Below the pieces are notes generated by a model, which searched no databases, had not been told where the DNA came from, and worked only from the letters and a program-made list of their open reading frames with translations. 64,000 bases of DNA from Comamonas testosteroni TK102 (GTDB taxonomy: Bacteria; Pseudomonadota; Gammaproteobacteria; Burkholderiales; Burkholderiaceae_C), in NCBI RefSeq assembly GCF_000739375.1, contig NZ_CP006704.1, positions 4,030,001 to 4,094,000 of the forward strand, written 5' to 3'. The first letter of the stretch is position 1, and each line of letters starts with the position of its first letter. A program made the position numbers and the translations under genes. Below are positions 18,545-27,333 of the stretch, in pieces.

Positions 18545-20859
18545 CGCACTCCTTTCTTGCCGCGGCTTGCGGCCGGTTGACGTCGCGCAGCAGGCTTGGG
18601 CCGCGTGGCGGTGGCGGAAGCCCGGGCCGGCGCCAGCTGCGGCACCTGAGCCTCGTCCATCGGGGCCTGCTGCGCCAGGGCGGCCTGCTCGAACAAGGCC
18701 TGCACCTGCTGCAGAGCGCTTTTCACGGCCTGCTGCTCGGCCTTCGCTCCCGTATCGATGGCCGCCATGCTGGCAATCGCCTGGCTGGCCTTGCGTATGG
18801 TGTCGGCAGGCGTGTTCTTGAGCAGGCCTGGAATGGCATCGATGGCGGCGCTACCGCATTGCCTGATCACCAGGGTCTGCTCGCGGATGGCGGCGCGCAG
18901 CTCGGCCAGGCTCCAGCGCCCCGGCGCCTCCTGCTCCAGCAATTGCGCGGCCAGATGGTAGTAGCGCTCGTCCACGGAGCGGCGCAGCGACAGCACGCTC
19001 AGCAAGCCGCGCAACGTGGCTTCGAGCACGCCGCCCTGACCCACACTGTCCTCGATCTGGCGCTGCCTGCCCGCCATCAGGGCCAGATGCTCGGGCGTGG
19101 TGCCCGGATGCTGGCGCACCGGCCCGCTTTCGCCATAGGCATGTCCGGCCAGTGCCTGCATCAGGGGCGAGCCGTAGAACATGTCGAACCACAGGGCATA
19201 GATATGGTCGCGCCGGTCGCGAAAGTCATCGAGGGAGCGCTCCAGCGCGGCCGAGCCCTGCTGCTGCATCTGCAGCCAGGGATTGGCCTCGTCCACGGGC
19301 CGGCGATGTTCGCGTATGTATCCGGCACTGCCGCGTATCAGGGCGGCCAGCGGGTGCTGGCTGCTCCAGGCCTCGAACTGCAGGCGCATGGGGTGCAGGG
19401 CCTGCAGCCAGCGCGCCGACTCGGAGGTGCTGAATGCGCGCACCCAGGGTTGCCAGAGGCTGCGGTACAGCGCCAGGTTGATGTCGGAGACCCTGGCCGC
19501 CGCGTCGAAGCGGCGTTCGGCCTGGGCATCGGGCTTGACGATGTCGCGCACCTCATCAAGACCGCTGGCACGGATGCTCAGCAGATAAGGATCGTGGAGC
19601 AGCTTCTGCTCCTGTGCCGTGGCGTCGTCCACGCTGGCGCGGTAGATGCCTGCGGGCAGCAGATTGATCTGCTCTATGGCGCTGGCGAACTTGCGGTGCT
19701 GCTTGCTGCCGACCGCACCCGACACAAAGATGCCCAGGTGGCCGATGCTGTCATGCGTGCTGAAGATGATGGTCTGGTCATGGGCACGCACGTCGTCGTC
19801 GCTGGCGTAAAGGTCGGTGATCCAGCCCAGGGCCTGGGCCGGCGGTGTGATGTTGTCGCCATAGGAACAGAACACCAGGATGGGGGAGCGGATATTGCGC
19901 AGATCGATGCGCACCCCGTCCGAGGTCAGCAGCCGGGCCGTCGAAAGCTTGTTGCCGATGAACAGGTTGTCGACGATGTACTGCATCTCCACATCGTTGA
20001 GAAAGACATAGCCGCCCCAGTATTTCTCGAAGCCTATATAACGCTCGGCCTCGGTGTCGACATTGGCATAGACCTTGTACTGCTTGCTCCACAGCGTATT
20101 GGCCGGATCGAGCTGCTCGAAGTTCTGCACCAGATGGGCACCGTCGAAGCGGCCGTTGCCCAGATCGCTGGCCAGAGCCGTCATCCAGCTTCCCCCGAGA
20201 AGCCCGCCCGAATAACGCATAGGATTGTCACCGGCCCAGTACGACAGGGGCGCTCCAGCAACGATGATGGGCCCGAACAGCTCGGGCCAGACAGCGGCCG
20301 TCATCAGGATCTGCCAGCCCGCCTGGCAGTTGCCGATGACCGCGGGTTTGCCCTCGCTCTCGGGATGCAGCTCGGCCACGCGACGCATGAAGGCCGCCTC
20401 GGCACGCATCACATCCTCCACCGTCTGACCCGGCACCGGATCGGGCAGAAAGCCGACGAAGTAGCAAGGGTGGCCGGCCTCCAGTGCCGCCCCGATCTCG
20501 CTGTGCGGCTTGAAGCCGCCGATGCCGGGCCCATGGCCGGCGCGTGGATCGACCACGACGAACGGTCGCTTGCCCGGATCGGCCGGCCGATTCTCAGGCG
20601 CCTGAATGCGCACCAGGCCATAGTTGACGGGCCTGGGAAGCTCCAGTCCCGACATCACCAGCTCGGCAGGGAAATGCAGCACATTGGGCATCCTGGCCTC
20701 GCGCTGCATCCGGTACTGATCGCCGACCTGGCGCTCGATATCGGCATACAGCACGCTGCGCTGGGCAGCATCCAGCGCATAGGCTGCGGCGGCGCGCCAC
20801 CATGCCAAAGGATCGACAGCCCCCTGAGTCGATGGGCCGGCCTCGCTGGGTTTGCTCAT
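18541..20859 (-). CDS. DUF3141 alpha/beta-hydrolase, PHA-synthase-like
   Basis: A 772-residue protein of the DUF3141 family, found near PHA genes. The N-terminal 400 residues look like an alpha/beta hydrolase. GNCQAG with Cys178 resembles the PHA synthase lipase-like box, SYGDNITPP offers Asp335, and SIGHLGIF offers His374. This is the same Cys-Asp-His order as in PhaC. The C-terminal half is helical and ends in a basic Ala/Pro/Lys tail that could bind granules or DNA. The start has GGGAG 8 bases upstream. The catalytic role is inference; I know of no proven activity. Confidence 0.75.
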   Translation of the reverse strand: MSKPSEAGPSTQGAVDPLAWWRAAAAYALDAAQRSVLYADIERQVGDQYRMQREARMPNVLHFPAELVMSGLELPRPVNYGLVRIQAPENRPADPGKRPFVVVDPRAGHGPGIGGFKPHSEIGAALEAGHPCYFVGFLPDPVPGQTVEDVMRAEAAFMRRVAELHPESEGKPAVIGNCQAGWQILMTAAVWPELFGPIIVAGAPLSYWAGDNPMRYSGGLLGGSWMTALASDLGNGRFDGAHLVQNFEQLDPANTLWSKQYKVYANVDTEAERYIGFEKYWGGYVFLNDVEMQYIVDNLFIGNKLSTARLLTSDGVRIDLRNIRSPILVFCSYGDNITPPAQALGWITDLYASDDDVRAHDQTIIFSTHDSIGHLGIFVSGAVGSKQHRKFASAIEQINLLPAGIYRASVDDATAQEQKLLHDPYLLSIRASGLDEVRDIVKPDAQAERRFDAAARVSDINLALYRSLWQPWVRAFSTSESARWLQALHPMRLQFEAWSSQHPLAALIRGSAGYIREHRRPVDEANPWLQMQQQGSAALERSLDDFRDRRDHIYALWFDMFYGSPLMQALAGHAYGESGPVRQHPGTTPEHLALMAGRQRQIEDSVGQGGVLEATLRGLLSVLSLRRSVDERYYHLAAQLLEQEAPGRWSLAELRAAIREQTLVIRQCGSAAIDAIPGLLKNTPADTIRKASQAIASMAAIDTGAKAEQQAVKSALQQVQALFEQAALAQQAPMDEAQVPQLAPARASATATRPKPAARRQPAASRGKKGVR

Positions 20860-20892
20860 ATCGTGCTCCCGAAGTCACAAGCTTCTCTCAAA

Positions 20893-20943
20893 AAGACTCA
20901 AAAACAATAGCTGTCGGCGCTTTATGGATCAGCCAAGCGCCGA
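20893..20943. repeat. Palindromic repeat after the phasin-like gene
   Basis: Perfect 9-bp arms (20914-20922 with 20935-20943) beside AAAAACAATAGCT. On the minus strand the hairpin is followed by CAGCTATTGTTTTTG, so it may also act as a weak terminator between the phasin and DUF3141 genes. It resembles short palindromic repeats I recall from Comamonadaceae. Confidence 0.55.
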
Positions 20944-21028
20944 AAAGCCGGAGTTCCTGCCATGACAAGACCGCAGATCATCCGGCAACGAAGCGGCAGC
21001 CATGCTGCGGCCCCGCCCCTCTTTCTCC

Positions 21029-21502
21029 CTATTTCTGTGCCGTCTTGCCGCCCTTGGCCTGAGCCTCGTCCTGACCCGGCGGCGTCCAGACGGACAGCCA
21101 CTGCTTGAAGATGTCCTGCAGCGGCAAAGCGGGCAGATTGGACGAGCCGTCTGCACGCATGGCGTCGGCCACGGCCTTCTGCCAGGCCTCCAGGGCTTGC
21201 TGCAGACCGCTGGCAAAAGCCTGCTGGTTCCGGATCGCGATATCGCTGGCGCTCCTGGCATCGCTCATGCGGTCTTCAATCCTGCGCATGAAAGCCTCGG
21301 CGGGCAGGCTGGCCAGTGACTGCCAGTCCTCGGCCTTCAGCAGGCTTTGCAGCTCCGACGTGGTTTCGCTGATGCCAGTAGCACTGCTGTGCTGCGCCGC
21401 TTCCAGCCAGCGATGGCCACTCTCACGCATCAGCTGAGCGATGCGCAGTTGCAGCTCGGCATTGGCCTTGAACAGACTCAGGGGGGTCGCTTGGATGCTC
21501 AT
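21029..21502 (-). CDS. Phasin-like PHA granule protein
   Basis: A 157-residue amphipathic, helical protein (LFKANAELQLRIAQLMRESG, then repeated Gln/Ala-rich helices to about 130). It fits the phasin family that coats PHA granules. The ATG at 21502 has a GGGAG site. The frame extends further upstream through a His-rich stretch, but this is not conserved. It lies between PHA synthase (174 bases upstream) and DUF3141 (169 bases downstream), which supports the role. Confidence 0.78.
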   Translation of the reverse strand: MSIQATPLSLFKANAELQLRIAQLMRESGHRWLEAAQHSSATGISETTSELQSLLKAEDWQSLASLPAEAFMRRIEDRMSDARSASDIAIRNQQAFASGLQQALEAWQKAVADAMRADGSSNLPALPLQDIFKQWLSVWTPPGQDEAQAKGGKTAQK

Positions 21503-21676
21503 ATCGGTCTCCCTATGGTGATGGTGGTGCCTATCGAGAGGCTGGCGGACCGTCCGGCCTATCACCGTGACCAGACGGCCTATGAAAACTCCGTGACTTG
21601 CGCAAACCCGGATGGCGCATGGCGTTTCGTGCAGAGAAATGCCCGTCGTGCATCCTGGTCGGAGCAGGTCTTCAAC

Positions 21677-23380
21677 TCAATGCTCGAGCACGTACCGGCC
21701 CGGAGCGTCATACAAGGGCTTGCCACTCTTGCCGCCCATGCGCGGCGCAGCCAGCGGCGTGCCGGATCTGGTTTGAAGCCAGGCACTCCATGCCGGCCAC
21801 CAGGAGCCCTGGTGCCGCTCGGCTTCCTGCTGCCACTGCGCGGCAGGCATGTCCTGAGCACCGGCGGGACGCATGCGCAGCTGGTAACTGCGGCGCGGAT
21901 GGCCGGGCTCGCTGACAATGCCGGCGTTATGGCCACCGCTCGTCAGCGCAAAGGTGATTTCGGCCGGGGTGCGATGGTGCAGCTTGTATACCGATGGCCA
22001 GGGCGCCACATGATCGGTAAGCGTTCCCACGCAGAAGATAGGCACTCTGAGATCGAGCAACGAGACCGGCCTGTCGTCAACCGGATAACGGTTTTCGCTG
22101 AGATCGTTGTTCAGAAACAGACGGCGCAGGTATTGCGAGTGCATCCTCGCAGGCATGCGCGTGGCATCGGCATTCCAGGCCATGAGATCGCTCATCGGCG
22201 CACGCTCGCCCAGCAGGTAGTGATCGACCATGCGCGACCACAGCAGATCCTGGGAGCGCAGCATCAGGAATGCGCCGGCCATCTGCTCGGCGCGCAGATA
22301 GCCTTGCCGGGCCATCTGGGCCTCAAGCAGGCTGATCTGCGCTTCGTCGATGAACAGCCCCAGCTCGCCGGGCTCGGTGAAATCGGTCTGTGCGGCCAGC
22401 AGGCTCATCGATGCCAGACGGTCGTCGCCGTCGCGCGCCATCGCTGCTGCAGCCATGGCCAGCAGGGTTCCGCCCAGGCAATAGCCGGCCGCATGCACTT
22501 TCCTGCCCGGGACGATACCGGTGACGGCATCCAGCGCAGCACGCCAGCCCAGCGCGACATAGTCGTCCATGCCCAGCTCCCGGTCATCGGCATCGGGGTT
22601 CTTCCAGGAAACGCAGAACACCGTATACCCCTGGTCGACCAGATACTTGATCAGCGAATTGCCTGGCGAAAGATCCAGGACATAGTACTTCATGATCCAG
22701 GCCGGCAGGATCAATACCGGCTCGGGGTGGACCTTGTCGGTGGTGGGCGTGTACTGGATCAGCTCCATCAGCCGGTTGCGCAGCACCACCTTGCCAGCCG
22801 TGACGGCCACATCGCGCCCTGGCTGGAATGCTTCGGAACCTGCAGGCGGCTGGTTTGCGATCTGGGCCTGCAGGTCTTCCATCAGGTACTGCAAGCCGCG
22901 CACCAGATTCGCCCCGCCCTCTTTGAGGGTACGCTCCTGAACAATCGGGTTGGTGGCAAAGAAGTTCGCGGGCGAACACATATCCAGCCACTGCTTGCCC
23001 CAGAACCCGACCAGGCGTGCGTGATGCGGTTCAACCCCGGCAACGCCCTGGCTGGCAGCCCGCCACCAGCGTTGCTGAGCGGCGAAGCCCGCACTGATGG
23101 CATTGAACGGCCATTGCTGCCATTGAGCCGCCCTGAAGAGGCGATCGGGCTCTGCGTTCCTCGGCCCGCCATAGCAAAGACTGGCCCATTCTTCCAGCGC
23201 CAGCCGCGCAAGATCCAGACGCTTTCCGGGGCTGATGGCAAGATGGCCAGCCCAGTCCAGCCAGGCCTGCCATTGAGACTCGGGGGAAACCGACAGCCAC
23301 TGCTGCGCCCACATCGCACGCACAGCCTGATCAAGCTGCCGGCTGGAACTGAACTGCGTCTCGGCCTCGCGGTCAACCAT
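21677..23380 (-). CDS. Polyhydroxyalkanoate synthase (PhaC-type)
   Basis: A 567-residue enzyme polymerising hydroxyacyl-CoA into PHA. The N-terminal PhaC_N domain spans about 80-210. The nucleophile box GYCLGG holds Cys301, GTLTDHV holds Asp456 and SGGHNAG holds His484, the class I triad, and the length is typical of class I. The ATG at 23380 has GGGG 7-10 bases upstream. The frame stays open upstream through a 7-bp repeat array to 23719, giving alternative starts. It heads the leftward cluster synthase, phasin-like, DUF3141, pta, ackA. Confidence 0.85.
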   Translation of the reverse strand: MVDREAETQFSSSRQLDQAVRAMWAQQWLSVSPESQWQAWLDWAGHLAISPGKRLDLARLALEEWASLCYGGPRNAEPDRLFRAAQWQQWPFNAISAGFAAQQRWWRAASQGVAGVEPHHARLVGFWGKQWLDMCSPANFFATNPIVQERTLKEGGANLVRGLQYLMEDLQAQIANQPPAGSEAFQPGRDVAVTAGKVVLRNRLMELIQYTPTTDKVHPEPVLILPAWIMKYYVLDLSPGNSLIKYLVDQGYTVFCVSWKNPDADDRELGMDDYVALGWRAALDAVTGIVPGRKVHAAGYCLGGTLLAMAAAAMARDGDDRLASMSLLAAQTDFTEPGELGLFIDEAQISLLEAQMARQGYLRAEQMAGAFLMLRSQDLLWSRMVDHYLLGERAPMSDLMAWNADATRMPARMHSQYLRRLFLNNDLSENRYPVDDRPVSLLDLRVPIFCVGTLTDHVAPWPSVYKLHHRTPAEITFALTSGGHNAGIVSEPGHPRRSYQLRMRPAGAQDMPAAQWQQEAERHQGSWWPAWSAWLQTRSGTPLAAPRMGGKSGKPLYDAPGRYVLEH

Positions 23381-23500
23381 AGCGGCCCCTTTTTGCTGCA
23401 TGGCAATAACGCAACATCTTATGTGCTGAAGAAGTGGTTGCATAGCCACCGCCCACGGAGGCTTGAGCTTCATCAAATCCAGGCCAGCAAGCAATGCGGC

Positions 23501-23605
23501 GCCAGATGCCAGATGCCAGATGCCAGATGCCAGATGCCAGATGCCAGATGCCAGATGCCAGATGCCAGATGCCAGATGCCAGATGCCGGATGCCGGATGC
23601 CGGAT
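23501..23605. repeat. Heptanucleotide tandem repeat, 15 units
   Basis: Twelve exact GCCAGAT units (23501-23584) are followed by three GCCGGAT units (23585-23605). They lie in the 433-bp gap between the PHA synthase start (121 bases away) and rpmE2. The unit is not a multiple of 3, so copy changes would shift any frame crossing it and change spacing in the leader or promoter region. Confidence 0.97.
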
Positions 23606-23813
23606 GGCGCAGGCTGCAGCGCTGCAGGCGAAAGAACTCGGCGTCCAGACCTGCAGGCAATATCGGCAATGGCCTGCAAGCGGCGGGCTCCGACCAAAGT
23701 CGGCCTGCGCGCCAGACACCGATTACCCATTGTGTGCAATAATGGAGAGCTTTTATGCGGAAAGTACACCGGACAGGCTGGTGCGGCTCCCGCACTTGAC
23801 CAAAGGAAAGATC

Positions 23814-24059
23814 ATGAAAGAAGGCATTCACCCCAATTACCGCGAAGTTCTGTTCGTTGACATGTCCAACGGCTTCAAGTTCGTGACACGTTCTTGCGTT
23901 TCCACCAAGGAAACCGAAAACTTCGAAGGTAAAGAGTACCCTCTGTTCAAGCTGGATACCACTTCTGAATCGCACCCCTTCTACACTGGCACACAAAAGT
24001 CGGTGGACAACATGGGTGGCCGCGTGGAGAAGTTCCGCAACCGCTTCGGCAAGAAGTAA
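23814..24059 (+). CDS. rpmE2: 50S ribosomal protein L31, type B
   Basis: An 81-residue ribosomal protein of the bL31B form. [16 protein letters not shown] is the typical start and the C-terminus is basic ([13 protein letters not shown]). It has one cysteine and lacks the zinc-binding cysteines of type A, so it is the zinc-independent version. The ATG at 23814 has an AAGGA site. A terminator follows. It is normally near rho in related genomes (recollection), but here 15 kb separates them. Confidence 0.95.
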   Translation: MKEGIHPNYREVLFVDMSNGFKFVTRSCVSTKETENFEGKEYPLFKLDTTSESHPFYTGTQKSVDNMGGRVEKFRNRFGKK

Positions 24060-24076
24060 ATCTTACTTTTTTGCTG

Positions 24077-24114
24077 AAAAGGCAGCTCGGGCAACCGTGC
24101 TGCCTTTTCTTTTT
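24077..24114 (+). terminator. rpmE2 terminator
   Basis: Perfect 10-bp stem (24077-24086 with 24099-24108) ending in TTTTCTTTTT. Confidence 0.9.
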
Positions 24115-24232
24115 GGGAGCTGCCCTGCGGCATCCCAATGCTCCTATCATCGGAGCACCAAGCGCTCCGAACCCGGGCGCTCTCGCCTGATCAGGCCGTG
24201 CAGACTCGCACCGCCGCTACCGGATTGATTGC

Positions 24233-25960
24233 GTGAACCAGCCCACACCTGCCATTGTTGCCCAAAGCGCCGTGCGCCGACTGCCGCGCTGGGCCCTGCT
24301 TTTGCTGTGCCTGGCCTATGTGATTCCCGGCTTTGTCATGCGTGGCCCCTGGCGCTCCAACGACATGGAGGCCTTTGGCTATATGCGCGAGCTGGCGCTA
24401 GGTCATACCGACTGGCTGTCTCCCACGCTTTCGGGCCTGGCTCCCAGCATCGATGGTCTGCTGCCCTACTGGCTGGGCGCCTTGTCCCTGTTGGGCTTCG
24501 AGTGGCTGCTCGGCGCTGAAATGGCGGCGCGCCTGCCGTTCATCGCCTTGCTGATCCTGACCCTGGCAGCCACCTGGTGGGGCGCCTACTATCTGGCACG
24601 CACGCCTGGCGCGCAGCCCGTAGCCTTCGCCTTTGGCGGAGAGGCGCAACTGATCGACTACGCCCGCGCCATGGCCGATGCGGCCTTGCTGGCGCTGGTT
24701 GCCTGCCTGGGTCTGGCCCAGCTCTCGCATGAAACCACCAGCTACGTCACCCAGCTGGGCTGCACGACGCTGCTGTTCTTTGCAGCGGCAGCCATGGCCT
24801 ATCACCCGAGGAAGTCAGTGGCAGCACTGATATTCGGCCTGCTGGGATTGGCCCTGAGCGGCGCCCCCACGCTTGCCGTGCTGTTCGGACTGGGCGGCAG
24901 CGTGATCGCCTTCACCCAGCGCAGCTGGGGCGACAATCCGGGCCGCTCACACCGCCAGGCACGCATCTGGGCCGCAGCCTGGATGGCCGCCACCGTGCTG
25001 GCCGCCAGCCTGACCACCGCACTGGATCAATGGGTCTGGCATCTCGTGGACTCGCTCAAGGACTGGAGCGCGCTGCTGCAGCTGCTGTTGTGGTTCTGCT
25101 GGCCTGCCTGGCCCCTGGCTTTGTGGACTCTGTGGGTCTGGCGCCGCCAGATTGCCTACCCCGGCCACAACCCGCATCTGTCCATCGCCCTGCTGTTTGC
25201 CACCGTCCCGGTAGCCGCCTGCCTGAGCAGCACCCCGGCCGATCGCGCCCTGCTGCTGGGACTTCCTGCCATCGCCACACTGGCCGCCTTCGCCCTGCCC
25301 ACCTTTAGGCGCAGCATCAGCGCGCTGATCGACTGGTTCACACTGCTGTTCTTTACGGCATCCGCGATTGCCATCTGGGTGGTCTGGCTGGCATTTCAGA
25401 CCGGATTTCCGCCCAAGATCGCCGCCAATATTGCACGCCTTGCTCCGCAGTTTGAAGCCAGCATCTCCTGGCCCACGGTCATCGTGGCACTCGTCGCCAC
25501 TGCCGGCTGGTTTGCGCTGGTGGTCTGGCGCACCTCGCGCAACCGCGCAGCCATCTGGAAGAGCCTGGTGCTGCCGGCCGGTGGAGCCACGCTGAGCTGG
25601 GTGTTGTTGTCCACGCTCTGGATGGAGCCGCTGGACCATGCTCGCAGCTATCAGTTCCAGATGACACAGCTGGACGGCGAGCTCAGGCAAAGCGGCGCCA
25701 CAAGCTGCGTGCTGACCTATGGCCTGGGCCGCTCGCAGATTGCGGCCGTGCGCTACTACACCCATGTGGATACGGCACTGCTGCGCCGCAGCGATCCCCG
25801 CGACTGCGGCTGGGCACTGGTCGATGCAGACCGCTGGGCGGGCGACCACAATCGCAAGCTGCGCCAGGGCTGGAGCGAGGTCAGCCGCATCACCCGTCTG
25901 GCCGGTCAGAAGGAGGTTCTGGTTCTGCTCAAGTACACCGGCCCCAAAGCCGCGCCATGA
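24233..25960 (+). CDS. Polytopic membrane glycosyltransferase, ArnT/PMT-like
   Basis: A 575-residue inner-membrane protein with about 11-12 hydrophobic segments and a soluble C-terminal part (about 475-575). Near the N-terminus, GPWRSNDMEAF resembles the first periplasmic loop (acidic residues after TM1) of GT-C transferases such as ArnT, which move sugars from lipid carriers. The donor and acceptor cannot be told. GTG at 24233 is the likely start. Its stop overlaps the MATE gene start by 4 bases (ATGA), so the two are co-translated. Confidence 0.68.
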   Translation: MNQPTPAIVAQSAVRRLPRWALLLLCLAYVIPGFVMRGPWRSNDMEAFGYMRELALGHTDWLSPTLSGLAPSIDGLLPYWLGALSLLGFEWLLGAEMAARLPFIALLILTLAATWWGAYYLARTPGAQPVAFAFGGEAQLIDYARAMADAALLALVACLGLAQLSHETTSYVTQLGCTTLLFFAAAAMAYHPRKSVAALIFGLLGLALSGAPTLAVLFGLGGSVIAFTQRSWGDNPGRSHRQARIWAAAWMAATVLAASLTTALDQWVWHLVDSLKDWSALLQLLLWFCWPAWPLALWTLWVWRRQIAYPGHNPHLSIALLFATVPVAACLSSTPADRALLLGLPAIATLAAFALPTFRRSISALIDWFTLLFFTASAIAIWVVWLAFQTGFPPKIAANIARLAPQFEASISWPTVIVALVATAGWFALVVWRTSRNRAAIWKSLVLPAGGATLSWVLLSTLWMEPLDHARSYQFQMTQLDGELRQSGATSCVLTYGLGRSQIAAVRYYTHVDTALLRRSDPRDCGWALVDADRWAGDHNRKLRQGWSEVSRITRLAGQKEVLVLLKYTGPKAAP

Positions 25961-27333
25961 AGGGCGAGCTGCAGTACATAGGCCGCCATGCCGGTACCGT
26001 GCTGGCCGGCCAGCTGGCCGTCATGGCCTTCGGCACCACCGATACCATCGTCGCCAGTCGTTATTCCAACGAGGCCGTCGCAGCCCTGTCCGTGGGCTCG
26101 GCCATTTTCATCAGCGTCTATGCCTCGCTGATGGGCATTTTTCAGGCTCTTTTGCCCCTGTGGTCCGAGCAGCGTGGCGCCGGCCGGCCCCGGGCCATAG
26201 GGCATTCGCTGCGCCAGTCCATGTATCTGTGTGCCACGGCCTGCGTGCTGGGGATGGCAGTGCTGCTCATGCCTGACGCGCTGCTGCGCTGGACCGATGT
26301 GCCCGATGCGCTGCAGCTGGAGGTCAAGCGCTATCTCGCCGTGCTGGCCTGGGGGCTGCCTCCGGCGCTGCTGTTTCGCATCTACAGTGCACTCAATCAG
26401 GCGCTGGGCCACCCCAAGCTGGTCACCTGGCTGCAGCTCATCTCGCTGCTGATCAAAATCCCCTTGTCCGTCTGGTTCACCTTTGGCGGCCTGGGCCTCG
26501 CTCCCCTTGGAGCCGTGGGCTGCGCCCTGGCCACGCTGCTGGTCAACTACACCATGTTTGCCGTGGCCCTGTGGCTGATGCGTACCCAGGATTTCTATGC
26601 GCCGCTGGCGCTGTGGCAGAAGCTGGAGCCCCCTGACTGGCGGCAGCTGGGCCGTTTCTGCCGCCTTGGCATTCCTGCGGGTCTGGCCATTCTGATGGAA
26701 GTCACCTCCTTTACGCTCATGGCCCTGTATGTGGCAAGACAGGGCCCGCTCTCGTCCGCCAGCCACCAGATTGCCGCCAATCTGGCCGCCATCTGCTATA
26801 TGGTGCCGCTGTCCCTGGCCATTGCCACCAGTGCCCGCGTCAGCTACTGGCGCGGCGCAGGCGATGAAGCCCAGGCCAGAACGCTGATTCAGCAGTGTTT
26901 CAAGCTTGCGCTGATGATAGGCATGGCGACAGCTGCCACCTTGTTCGTTGCTCGCAGCTGGATTGCAGACATCTATACCGACTCCCCGCAGGTACTGGCC
27001 ATGACGTCCTGGCTGCTGATCTGCGTGGCCGCATACCATGTGGCGGACTGCGTGCAGACCTACTGCATTTTCGTGCTGCGCTGCTACCGCGTGACCGTGG
27101 CGCCTCTGGTGCTTTATTGCCTGCTGCTCTGGGGCGGCGGCCTGGGCCTTGGCTACTGGCTGACCTACCGGTGGCAGGCCGCTCCCGGCTGGCAGGACTG
27201 GCAGGCCACGCCCATGCCCTTGTGGATCTGCAGCGCGGCCGCCCTGCTGGTCACGGCCCTGGCATTCAGCACCATCCTGCACAAAACCATACGACCTCCC
27301 AAGCCCCAGACCAGCCCCCGAAGCGCTCAATGA
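25957..27333 (+). CDS. MATE-family efflux transporter
   Basis: A 458-residue transporter with 12 predicted membrane segments in two similar halves, resembling NorM-type Na+/H+ drug antiporters (GQLAVMAFGTTDTIVASRY at the start; ASHQIAANLAAICYMVPLSL split across helix 7). It exports cationic compounds or, given its coupling to the glycosyltransferase, possibly a glycosylated product. It overlaps that gene by 4 bases, and its 3' end overlaps convergent phoR by 7 bases with no terminator between them. Confidence 0.88.
   Translation: MKGELQYIGRHAGTVLAGQLAVMAFGTTDTIVASRYSNEAVAALSVGSAIFISVYASLMGIFQALLPLWSEQRGAGRPRAIGHSLRQSMYLCATACVLGMAVLLMPDALLRWTDVPDALQLEVKRYLAVLAWGLPPALLFRIYSALNQALGHPKLVTWLQLISLLIKIPLSVWFTFGGLGLAPLGAVGCALATLLVNYTMFAVALWLMRTQDFYAPLALWQKLEPPDWRQLGRFCRLGIPAGLAILMEVTSFTLMALYVARQGPLSSASHQIAANLAAICYMVPLSLAIATSARVSYWRGAGDEAQARTLIQQCFKLALMIGMATAATLFVARSWIADIYTDSPQVLAMTSWLLICVAAYHVADCVQTYCIFVLRCYRVTVAPLVLYCLLLWGGGLGLGYWLTYRWQAAPGWQDWQATPMPLWICSAAALLVTALAFSTILHKTIRPPKPQTSPRSAQ

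Noticed and set aside
18577..20910. 777-codon frame opposite the DUF3141 gene
   Set aside because: Shadow; the opposite strand has a ribosome site, family match and operon context.
23501..23605. CRISPR array
   Set aside because: Seven-base units with no spacers; it is a simple tandem repeat.
23463..23813. Extension of the rpmE2 frame through the 7-bp repeat
   Set aside because: The ribosomal protein starts at 23814 with a good ribosome site; the upstream part is repeat translation.
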